Source: Cerasicoccus arenae
GTDB taxonomy: Bacteria; Verrucomicrobiota; Verrucomicrobiia; Opitutales; Cerasicoccaceae
Direction: 5' to 3'
Length of the DNA stretch: 64,000 nucleotides
Assembly: GCF_014651635.1 (NCBI RefSeq)
Contig: NZ_BMXG01000006.1
Location: forward strand, 1 to 64,000
Of this stretch, positions 19,075-26,295 are shown piece by piece. The position numbers and the translations under genes are program-made. The stretch's first letter is position 1; every line of letters begins with the position of its first letter. The notes below the pieces were generated by a model. The model worked only from the letters and a program-made list of their open reading frames with translations, was not told the DNA's origin and did no database searches.

Positions 19075-19232
19075 TGTGGAGTAGAATCGGTGAAGGGAAA
19101 GCACGAATTTTATTCAGAAGAGGATCAATTGGACATGATAAACGCTCTGGATAGGGTGGGGGGCTGAGAATATCACCCCAGTTCCGATTTAGTTTTTGCC
19201 AGTGCGGCCAATAACCGTTTGCGTTGGTCAAC

Positions 19233-19976
19233 ATGCCGATTGAGTGGTCTTCCATCACGCTTATCCTGGCGCAGTCCGAAGCAGGGCCCAACGTTTTCAC
19301 CTACTTCAGCCAGTCTAATTTCGCTGGCCAATGCATCATTTTTGCTTTGGCGGTCTTTTCTGTGCTGGCTTGGTCGGTGATGATTGGGAAGTATCTGGAC
19401 CTGTCCCGGCTACGTGCGCTAAACATCAACTTTGAACGCAAGCTGGCGGACGTTAACTCCGTGCTCGGGCTGAACCTGAAGACACAGGCCAAGGGCCTCG
19501 GCCCTTATGCAATGCTGGCTCACGGTGCCGTGACGGCTTATCGCCGATATCGTGGCGGTTCAGCGGAGGGCGAGGTTCGCATCCGCATGGGCCATGTGGA
19601 AAACTCGCTCCAGCGAGGAGTGGCGCAGCAAACGATCAAGTATGAATCGAAAATGGTGCTGCTTGGTTCGATTGTGACTGGGGCACCCTTTCTTGGGCTA
19701 CTTGGCACGGTATGGGGCGTTATGGATGCCTTTGGCTCAATGGCGTTGCAGGACTCGGCCTCGTTGCAAAATTTGGCACCGGGCGTCTCGGGCGCTCTGT
19801 TGACCACCGTTGCCGGCCTGCTCGTGGCGATTCCCTCAGTGTTTGGCTACAACTTTTTACTCACGCAGACCAAGTTGCTGATTACCGAGCTCGAAAACTT
19901 CGCCAGTGCTCTGGCTGATCGCATCGAGCTGGAAATGCAGGGCGAAATTGACGACGCCGAACCGGAGATTGAATAA
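19233..19976 (+). CDS. exbB: MotA/TolQ/ExbB-type proton channel protein
   Basis: The protein has 247 residues from the ATG at 19233. It has three membrane helices (about 30-52, 145-165 and 185-205) and the family segment LLGTVWGVMDAFGSM followed by LAPGVSGALLTTVAGLLVA. With ExbD it forms the inner-membrane proton-driven motor that energises TonB-type outer-membrane uptake or Tol-Pal. The stop codon overlaps the ExbD start (TAATG), so translation is probably coupled. No tonB gene follows in this cluster. Confidence 0.92.
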   Translation: MPIEWSSITLILAQSEAGPNVFTYFSQSNFAGQCIIFALAVFSVLAWSVMIGKYLDLSRLRALNINFERKLADVNSVLGLNLKTQAKGLGPYAMLAHGAVTAYRRYRGGSAEGEVRIRMGHVENSLQRGVAQQTIKYESKMVLLGSIVTGAPFLGLLGTVWGVMDAFGSMALQDSASLQNLAPGVSGALLTTVAGLLVAIPSVFGYNFLLTQTKLLITELENFASALADRIELEMQGEIDDAEPEIE

Positions 19977-20392
19977 TGGCGCGGACTTTTCGTCGAAAGC
20001 GTAGCATGGAAGCGGTCTCGGAGATCAACGTAACGCCGTTGATCGACCTCGCCTTTGCCTTGCTGATCATCTTCATGATCACGACGCCACTGCTGGAGCA
20101 GACGATCCCGCTCAACTTGCCCAAGGAAGAGCAGCGCGACCAGCCCTCGCGTAGTGACATGGAGATCCAAGTCATCTCGATTGACGAAGGCGGCCAAGTT
20201 TACTGGGGTAAGGAGCCAATCAGCCTTGTGAAGCTGGATGATATGCTCAATGGGCTTTCGACGCGTCCGGAACCGCCAGTACTAAGCATTCGCGGGGATG
20301 CAGCCATTCAGTATCAGAAGATTATTGACGTGCTCAACTTGGTCAAAAAGCATAAGCTGTCGCGGATTTCATTGGACACCCAAGTTCGCTAA
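19976..20392 (+). CDS. exbD: ExbD/TolR-type biopolymer transport protein
   Basis: The protein has 138 residues. A cytoplasmic N-terminus (EINVTPLIDLAFALLIIFMI at about 16-35) leads into one membrane helix carrying the proton-accepting Asp of the VTPLIDLAF motif. A periplasmic domain ends in SRISLDTQV. It partners the preceding ExbB, with a one-base overlap. The following acyltransferase starts five bases after the stop, so the three genes probably form an operon. Confidence 0.93.
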   Translation: MARTFRRKRSMEAVSEINVTPLIDLAFALLIIFMITTPLLEQTIPLNLPKEEQRDQPSRSDMEIQVISIDEGGQVYWGKEPISLVKLDDMLNGLSTRPEPPVLSIRGDAAIQYQKIIDVLNLVKKHKLSRISLDTQVR

Positions 20393-20396
20393 AATC

Positions 20397-21089
20397 ATGG
20401 CAGTGGCGACTCAGACTCAGTCCGGCTCTGAGCCCGCACGGGCGGTCCGTGAGCTCACTGGATGGCGTTTGCTCAGTGTACGTGCCTTGGCGTTGATTGC
20501 TCGCGTCTGGAGCGCCAGCTTACGCATCCAACCGGATGACGAAGCTCGTCGCCTGTTGGCGGACCCTCGTCCAACGGTATTTGTCATCTGGCATAATCGC
20601 TTGTTTGGCGTTGCTGAAATTCATCGACGATTTCGTCGACCGTATGTGAATCGCCCGATTTACGGGCTGATCAGCGCAAGTCGAGACGGTGCTTGGTTGG
20701 CCGGATTTTTCCAGCTCATTGGCATTCGGGCGGTTCGCGGCTCCAGCAGTTGGCGTGGCACGCAGGCTGTCCGCGAGTCGTTGAAGATTTTAGAGTATGG
20801 GGACTTGGGCATCACGCCTGATGGCCCGCGCGGGCCATGTTACGATTTTAAGTCCGGAGCGGCCTTGGTTGCCCGCAAGGCGGATTGCCCGGTCGTTATG
20901 ATCAGTCTGAACTTTTCCCGCGCCAAACAGCTTGGTAGTTGGGACGGTTTTTACCTGCCTTATCCCTTCTCTCGCGTGGAGCTGATTGGCCGGAGCGCGA
21001 CACTAAAAACGAGCGGCCCGTTGGAGCCGCTCGCTGAAGCATTAAAAGAGCAATTGACTGCGATCACACGCGACTGCTCAAAGAAATAA
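20397..21089 (+). CDS. DUF374-type lysophospholipid acyltransferase family protein
   Basis: The protein has 230 residues from the ATG at 20397; an upstream TTG-type extension overlapping exbD is not credible. Family motifs are FVIWHNRLFG near 60, LISASRDGAWLAGFF near 85, RAVRGSSSWRGTQAVRE near 107 and ITPDGPRGPCYDFKSGA near 137. DUF374 proteins resemble acyltransferases that modify lipid A or phospholipids at the inner membrane. Co-transcription with ExbB/ExbD suggests envelope maintenance. A hairpin (GACTGCT/AGCAGTC) spans the stop codon but lacks a T-run. Confidence 0.87.
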   Translation: MAVATQTQSGSEPARAVRELTGWRLLSVRALALIARVWSASLRIQPDDEARRLLADPRPTVFVIWHNRLFGVAEIHRRFRRPYVNRPIYGLISASRDGAWLAGFFQLIGIRAVRGSSSWRGTQAVRESLKILEYGDLGITPDGPRGPCYDFKSGAALVARKADCPVVMISLNFSRAKQLGSWDGFYLPYPFSRVELIGRSATLKTSGPLEPLAEALKEQLTAITRDCSKK

Positions 21090-21135
21090 AGCAGTCGCTG
21101 CGTGAGCGCAAATTGGGACTAGCCCAAGCTAGGAC

Positions 21136-21591
21136 TTAGAATACGGGACGTAATACCGCGGTGGATCCGGCGGCGACAGTCGTATTTTCACCCTTGGCCC
21201 AAGTCTTGTCATTCAACAGGAACTTGAAGACGAGGCCATCGGCCGCGTCGGTGGTGGCCCAAGTCCATTTGCCGTCGGCACAGTCCATCTGAATGCCCTT
21301 GTTCCAGGCGAGTGGGCCGCCTTCGCCGCGTAGGTAAATTGCATTGCCCCAACCCACATCAAGATCTGCCACAACTGTGGTCAGGGGGGGGGTGGAAGCG
21401 GTTGCCGTTTTTGCAGGTGCTTCAGTCGCCGGTTTCTTGACCGCAGTCTTTTTGGAAACGGTCTTCTTAACGACGGTTTTTTTCACTGCTTTTTTGGCAG
21501 CGGGAGCTTTTTTAACTGCCGTCTTCACGGCAGTTGGTTTTACAGCCGCTTTTTTGACGGCTTTTTTCTTCGCAGTTTTTTTGATAGCCAT
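21136..21591 (-). CDS. histone H1-like Lys/Ala-rich tail fused to a starch-binding-like domain
   Basis: The protein has 151 residues. Residues 1-62 are almost entirely Lys, Ala, Val, Thr and Pro in AVKK/TAVKK-type repeats, like the C-terminal tails of eukaryotic H1 and bacterial HU/Hc1-type DNA-binding tails. Residues 70-151 form a compact domain with GWGNAIYLRGEGGPLAWNKG, WTWATTDAADG, FKFLLND and WAKGEN, resembling a carbohydrate-binding (CBM20/CBM48-type) beta-sandwich. The linker is encoded by a 9-base G run at 21384-21392. A nucleoid or polysaccharide-granule role is possible but unproved. Clear motif-level assignment exists only for composition and fold resemblance. Confidence 0.75.
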   Translation of the reverse strand: MAIKKTAKKKAVKKAAVKPTAVKTAVKKAPAAKKAVKKTVVKKTVSKKTAVKKPATEAPAKTATASTPPLTTVVADLDVGWGNAIYLRGEGGPLAWNKGIQMDCADGKWTWATTDAADGLVFKFLLNDKTWAKGENTTVAAGSTAVLRPVF

Positions 21592-21965
21592 AATAACTGT
21601 TTCAGGAATTCCTAGTTTGTAACTACAGTAGACGGTTAAATTTCTGTAGCAGGTACGAAGCCAACTTCAAGATCAATCCACGCTAGCTTCCACAATAAGG
21701 TGATGACAGATTTACCTTTGCAAATCGAGGTAAAATGCGTAGCGTAAGGATAGGAATCTTCTTCTGTGTTCGAGACCTCGTTATACTCTTATCCTTTCTA
21801 ATCCATCGGGAGCTTGACGCCAGGCAATGACGGTCAAGCCGTAAACCGGAAGACTTGAGTTGTCTGGAAAGCACCCACCTTGATCAACTGAGGTAAATAG
21901 AGTATTCGCATATTCGGCATAAGCAGAAGGTTCCACCTCTTTTCTCACCATCAACCCATCGCGCC
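21592..21965. other. intergenic region without a supported gene
   Basis: These 374 bases separate the divergent histone-tail gene and the GspE-N-like gene, so both promoters should lie here. A short inverted repeat CTACAG/CTGTAG is present near 21621-21650. A 63-codon frame on the minus strand (21683-21874) shows no protein-like features. Confidence 0.4.
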
Positions 21966-22496
21966 ATGCTAACCGACAAGGAACGCCGTCCGCTCATCCT
22001 ACGCAGTAACCGTTTTCTTGGTTCTGCCTTGCTCGAAAAAAGCCTGATCAAGATTGAGGATCTGGAAGCCGCCAATGAAAAGCTGCTCGAGGCGGTACAG
22101 ACGGGCAATATGCGTGCCGCCAATCTGCTCAATATCCTCCTGTACGATCTTAAATCGATCGACGAAAACGGGCTGATCGAAATGGTCACGGAAGACGAAA
22201 GCCTCGGAATGATCGATCTTGCTCATTACGACATGGCGAAATTTCGGGAAATCAACGTCGATATCGAACTGTGCTACGCGACTTACACGGTTCCTTTTGA
22301 CCGGGTGGAAGACTTTACCATGGTCGCGACCGCTTATTACCTGAGCAAGCCTACCATTCAATATTGGGAGGAGACCATTGGCGGAAACATCATTTGGTAT
22401 ATTTGTTCAGTCGCTTCGATTGCAGAAGCCATTGAGCGCGCGGCTCAGATCGCGGCGCAGCCGGATGAGTTAGCGACCAAGGATGGCGACAGCTAG
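21966..22496 (+). CDS. stand-alone GspE N-terminal (MshEN-like) domain protein
   Basis: The protein has 176 residues with no ATPase motifs. Its layout resembles the N-terminal domain of type II secretion/type IV pilus assembly ATPases. A helical part (FLGSALLEKSLIKIEDLEAA) is followed by an alpha/beta part with YATYTVPFDRVEDFTMVATA and a final helix SIAEAIERAA. In GspE/PilB/MshE this domain binds the inner-membrane platform or c-di-GMP. The secretion genes at 59-64 kb are far away, so this may be an independent regulator. The assignment rests on pattern resemblance only. A bidirectional terminator follows. Confidence 0.6.
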   Translation: MLTDKERRPLILRSNRFLGSALLEKSLIKIEDLEAANEKLLEAVQTGNMRAANLLNILLYDLKSIDENGLIEMVTEDESLGMIDLAHYDMAKFREINVDIELCYATYTVPFDRVEDFTMVATAYYLSKPTIQYWEETIGGNIIWYICSVASIAEAIERAAQIAAQPDELATKDGDS

Positions 22497-22514
22497 TCAG
22501 GCATTTAAGCTCCA

Positions 22515-22549
22515 CAAAAAAAACACCAGTCATCTGACTGGTGTTTTTT
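22515..22549. terminator. bidirectional rho-independent terminator
   Basis: A 12-bp stem AAACACCAGTCA/TGACTGGTGTTT is flanked by an A-run and a T-run. It terminates the GspE-N-like gene on the plus strand and lies 10 bases beyond the 3' end of tRNA-Asp on the minus strand. Confidence 0.88.
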
Positions 22550-22559
22550 GCCAAAAAAA

Positions 22560-22636
<77 letters not shown>

Positions 22637-22655
22637 TAAATAGGGAAAGACTGCG

Positions 22656-22683
22656 AAAGTATGTGGTCGATACGATACGTCAA
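22656..22683 (-). promoter_or_regulatory. candidate promoter of tRNA-Asp
   Basis: On the minus strand TTGACG (22683-22678) and TACTTT (22661-22656) are 16 bases apart. They would place the transcription start about 13 bases before the tRNA. The -10 box is a weak match. Confidence 0.4.
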
Positions 22684-22818
22684 GATGTATTTGGCAGAAA
22701 ATTTCAACATTCGCATTCTCAGGGATTTTTTAGTGGGCATGGGGCACTTTCAATGAACGGCATCAACTGCGCAACGCGCTTGCCGACAGGCCCCGATCAT
22801 GCATAGCGTAGTCGTTCG

Positions 22819-23892
22819 ATGGATGAGGCCCAATCAACGCAAGAGACGATTCGTCGGCTAAAGGAGCTGCGGGGCCAGCATCATGGTAAGCGCAGCAAGT
22901 CGCGCTCATTTATTGCCGCTATCATCCTGCAAGTCGTACTGGTCGCGTTGACAGTCGTTATTGTCGTCATTGCGCCAAAACTTGCTGAGGAGCCGTCCTT
23001 TATCGCGAAGAAAACGATTTACCTGCCACAACGCGAGCTGGAGCATCAGGCTGCGATGGCAGAGTTTCAGCAGGCCGCCAGTGCGCCATTGACCTTAGAA
23101 AAGCTGACTACGCTGTCGTTGCTATCTGATCCGTTGCCGGACATGCCGACCTTGCCCACGATGGACTTTACCCCCTTTGAAAACGAAAATCCTGTACCAA
23201 ACGCTGAGGGCTTGCTGCAAGATTCGGGCTTGGGCAATGCCTTACAGGGGCTGAATGCGGGTGCTTCGCAGGTCAATTATTTCGGCATTCGTGAAGAGGC
23301 ACGACGTTATATGATCCTCATTGATAGCTCCAACTCGATGTTTGAGCGTTCGCGGGACGGTCAGCGGCATCGTTTCGATTTCACGACGATCAAAGAGGAA
23401 TCCATCGCCCTGATCAACACACTCAACGCCAATACGCTCTTCAATGTCGCTATATACGAGGGCGGCTCGATGGCCTGGAACAATTACCTTGTGCCCGCTA
23501 GCATCGGGAACAAAGAAACGGCTGCCCAGTGGGTGCGTGATCTAGATGAGAGTCCGGGGGCCAGCATCCGCTCACGAAAAGGCTCTGGCCCCAAGCTGAT
23601 GGAGGGCGGCGGCACGCGGTTGGACACTGGGCTCAAGCAGGCTTTCAGCTTTCAACCGGAAGTCATCTTCATTGTCACTGACGGCGAGATTAATCGAGGC
23701 TCCAGCAAGATCACCGAAGAGGAGATAGTGGGTATTATCAAAGACCTCCAACAACAGTCTCCTGAGCCTGCGCGGATTCATGTGATCCATTATGTGACCT
23801 CCGTTGCGCGTGATTCGGAGGTTGAGGCGATGCGGGCGATTGCCTCACGTAATAGGGGGCGTTTCCGCAAAGTTGAGGCAAAAGAGCTGTAA
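22819..23892 (+). CDS. membrane-anchored von Willebrand factor A domain protein
   Basis: The protein has 357 residues. A charged cytoplasmic N-terminus (1-29) precedes one membrane helix (about 30-52). A Pro-rich linker follows, then a VWA domain from about residue 160. The metal-binding MIDAS residues appear as LIDSSNSMF, a conserved Thr in the GGGTRLDTG loop, and VTDGEIN. VWA domains mediate metal-dependent protein contacts. It is monocistronic and distant from the MoxR operon, so its partner is unknown. An MMP-type surface signalling role is possible but speculative. Confidence 0.82.
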   Translation: MDEAQSTQETIRRLKELRGQHHGKRSKSRSFIAAIILQVVLVALTVVIVVIAPKLAEEPSFIAKKTIYLPQRELEHQAAMAEFQQAASAPLTLEKLTTLSLLSDPLPDMPTLPTMDFTPFENENPVPNAEGLLQDSGLGNALQGLNAGASQVNYFGIREEARRYMILIDSSNSMFERSRDGQRHRFDFTTIKEESIALINTLNANTLFNVAIYEGGSMAWNNYLVPASIGNKETAAQWVRDLDESPGASIRSRKGSGPKLMEGGGTRLDTGLKQAFSFQPEVIFIVTDGEINRGSSKITEEEIVGIIKDLQQQSPEPARIHVIHYVTSVARDSEVEAMRAIASRNRGRFRKVEAKEL

Positions 23893-23926
23893 TCTTTCAC
23901 ATTGCCAGCGTTATTGGAAAATCGTT

Positions 23927-23958
23927 ATCGCTTCATCGCTTCATCGCTTCATCGCTTC
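23927..23958. repeat. 8-bp tandem repeat (four copies) spanning the pepP stop codon
   Basis: ATCGCTTC is repeated four times without error. The stop codon of aminopeptidase P (TGA on the minus strand at 23943-23941) lies inside the array. Read on the minus strand, each unit junction contains TGA, and the 8-bp period places these in all three frames. Confidence 0.9.
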
Positions 23959-25230
23959 CTCGATTTCCTCGGCTTCCAGTGGGACCTTAGCGCAGAGGTC
24001 TTCATTACCATTTTTGCCCACGAGGAAATTATTTTCCAGGCGGATGCCTAGGCCTTCTTCGGTAATGTAGATGCCCGGCTCGATCGTAAAGACCATCCCT
24101 TCGGCAATGGGAGCATTGCTCGGATAGACGTCGTGCACGTCCAGCCCGAGCGGATGCGAAACACCGTGCATGAAGTATTGGCGGACAGGGTCCTTTTCTG
24201 GCGTGCGATGCTTTAAATCTTCGGCGGAGAGTAGCCCGAGCTGGGCGAGTTCTTCGGCCATACAGTTGTAAACCTCGATCGTGTAATCCTTGATCAACGC
24301 GCCCGGTCGGAGGGTTTTATCCGCGAACCGGAAGACGCGCAGCACGGCGTCATAAACTGCCCGCTGACGAGGGGTGAAACGGCCATTGGCGGGCACGGTA
24401 CGGGTCAGGTCGGCATTCCAGTTGCCCCATTCGGCACCGATATCCATCAGGACAAGCTCACCATCGCCACAGCGTTGCTCATTGCCGACATAGTGTAGGC
24501 ACAGGGCGTTGGCACCGCTGGCAACAATCGGCGAATACGCAAAACCGCGTGAACGGCGGCGGAGGAATTCATGCGTGAATTCTGCCTCAACTTCCCATTC
24601 ACCCACGCCGGGTTGGAGGAAATCGAAAACCCGCCGAAAACCGGCCTCGGTAATGTCGATGGCGTGTCGCTGCATGGCGATTTCCTCGGGTGCCTTGATT
24701 GCCCTCAACTGGGCCATCAGGGGTGCCAGCCGACCGTATTGATGGAGCGGGAACTTGGCTTTACATTCGGCGATGAACCGGTCGTTGCGCGTGGGGGCGC
24801 TCGCTTCGGCGCGCGGGTGTTCGTTGGTTTCCAGAAAAAGGCTTTCAGCTTGGAGCGCGAGGCGTTGGAAATCTGCCTCAAAGGTCGTGGTCAGCTTGAC
24901 GCATTCCACGCCGGACAGATTATGGGCCTGCTCAAGGGTGAGCTTTTCGCCCTCCCAGATGCGCAGGCGCTCGGTGGTTTCACGCACAAATAAAATGGCG
25001 CGATCCTTCTCCTCTGTGGCACTGGGGAACAGGATAAGTGTGGTGTCCTCCTGGTCAATCCCGCTCAGGTAGTAGAGATTGGCGTTTTGCTTGAAGGGCA
25101 TTATACCGTCCGCATTGGTCGGGTAAATGTCGTTGGCGTGGATGACCACCATTGCGCCCGGTGGGAGCAACGCAGCCAGGCGTGCACGGTTACGGACAAA
25201 GAGGGCGGCGTCAGCGGGTTCGTAGCGCAT
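23941..25230 (-). CDS. pepP: Xaa-Pro aminopeptidase P (M24B)
   Basis: The protein has 429 residues, the usual length. The N-terminal creatinase-like domain (1-175) has the family motif YLSGIDQEDTTLIL. The pita-bread catalytic domain holds the dinuclear metal ligands in LMDIGAEWGNWNADLTRT, HGVSHPLGLDVHD, FTIEPGIYI and GIRLENNFLV. It removes N-terminal residues preceding proline. The exosortase gene lies 47 bases upstream on the same strand and pyruvate decarboxylase lies beyond it, so the three may be co-transcribed. The stop codon lies in a tandem repeat. Confidence 0.94.
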   Translation of the reverse strand: MRYEPADAALFVRNRARLAALLPPGAMVVIHANDIYPTNADGIMPFKQNANLYYLSGIDQEDTTLILFPSATEEKDRAILFVRETTERLRIWEGEKLTLEQAHNLSGVECVKLTTTFEADFQRLALQAESLFLETNEHPRAEASAPTRNDRFIAECKAKFPLHQYGRLAPLMAQLRAIKAPEEIAMQRHAIDITEAGFRRVFDFLQPGVGEWEVEAEFTHEFLRRRSRGFAYSPIVASGANALCLHYVGNEQRCGDGELVLMDIGAEWGNWNADLTRTVPANGRFTPRQRAVYDAVLRVFRFADKTLRPGALIKDYTIEVYNCMAEELAQLGLLSAEDLKHRTPEKDPVRQYFMHGVSHPLGLDVHDVYPSNAPIAEGMVFTIEPGIYITEEGLGIRLENNFLVGKNGNEDLCAKVPLEAEEIEEAMKR

Positions 25231-25277
25231 GTCAATCGAGGTAAGGGCGCAGCCTCACAAGCACAAGCTTTTGCGGA

Positions 25278-26258
25278 TTAAGTTTCGGGCAGTTGGGATG
25301 GCTTTGTGGGATTGGCCTGGGCCTTCCCCCGTCCAAAACCGTAGATATACCACCAGAGGAAACCCAAGGCACTGTAGAAGCAGATGAGGCCAACGATTTC
25401 GTGCATCATCAGGTAATTATCAACTTTGGGAGCCAGCAGGATAATGATCAGAATGCGCAGGGTGTTGGCGATAAAAGCGGTTCCAACCGCAAGGATAAAC
25501 ACGAGGATGAAGTCGAGCATGTTGAGCTTGCGGTAAACGGCCAGCAGGATGGTCACCAGGAGCGAGGCCGATAGCAGACCGAAGCCATTACACTCTGCCG
25601 CCACGATGAAGGGACGTCCGGCAACTGAGAGCACAAGCTCCGGTGGGCCGGGCACTGGGGTCGGCAGGTTGAGGAGTTGCAGATTGGCACCATAGCCCAG
25701 CCAACCGAGAAGGTTCATCGACCACTTACCCGCCAGTGCGCGCATTGGCCAATCAAGCACCGGTAACGCCAGCGCCAGTAGCATGAAAAACGTAAACGCC
25801 ACGATGAAGCCTTGGGAGGCACGCGCAACATGGCACCCCAACGTATAGCGTACGAGCGAGGCCAACGTTAGCCCGAAAGCAATTAACAGCAACACCTCAT
25901 GCGCAAACGAACCGGCCACGCTTTGGTTGTTGAGTGGTAGCACCATGACAAGGGCCACCAGAATGAAGGACGCAATCAGCAGGCCAACGCTCCGCTGGTC
26001 ATGCGCGAGCACCAAGGTCAGCTTTCGACGTTTTTCCAGAAGGAGAAATGTCCCCGCAGCGCTTAGCACAATGAGTGCATGCAGGAGTTGCTCGCTGGCC
26101 TCAGTCGCTCGAAACAACCACCGGATCAGGGGGTAAAAAACAAGCATGGCCCCAAGGTAGGTCGCGAGCATGATCGGCCAGTCCACAATGGAAGGAGCCG
26201 ACGCCGTTTTGGGCTTCGGGATCTCTGGACTGGCGGGTTGTTCGCTGTGGTTAGGCAT
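25278..26258 (-). CDS. exosortase/archaeosortase family transpeptidase
   Basis: The protein has 326 residues and about eight membrane helices after a Pro/Lys-rich N-terminus. The catalytic triad of the family is visible: C223 in VAAECNGFG, R268 in IANTLRIL and H286 in LMMHEIVG. Exosortases cleave and transfer proteins carrying a C-terminal PEP-CTERM or related signal at the inner membrane. A PEP-CTERM protein is encoded at 58710-59309. The C-terminal tail (KAQANPTKPSQLPET) is cytoplasmic. The 37-base gap to pyruvate decarboxylase upstream suggests co-transcription. Confidence 0.88.
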   Translation of the reverse strand: MPNHSEQPASPEIPKPKTASAPSIVDWPIMLATYLGAMLVFYPLIRWLFRATEASEQLLHALIVLSAAGTFLLLEKRRKLTLVLAHDQRSVGLLIASFILVALVMVLPLNNQSVAGSFAHEVLLLIAFGLTLASLVRYTLGCHVARASQGFIVAFTFFMLLALALPVLDWPMRALAGKWSMNLLGWLGYGANLQLLNLPTPVPGPPELVLSVAGRPFIVAAECNGFGLLSASLLVTILLAVYRKLNMLDFILVFILAVGTAFIANTLRILIIILLAPKVDNYLMMHEIVGLICFYSALGFLWWYIYGFGRGKAQANPTKPSQLPET

Positions 26259-26295
26259 GCTTTGAAAAAGGATTAATTTTGAATCATGGATGAGT

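Noticed and set aside
21072-21096. hairpin GACTGCT/AGCAGTC at the end of the acyltransferase gene
   Set aside because: It overlaps the stop codon and lacks a T-run; too weak to list as a terminator.
21683-21874. 63-codon frame on the minus strand
   Set aside because: No recognisable features; it lies in an intergenic region between divergent genes.
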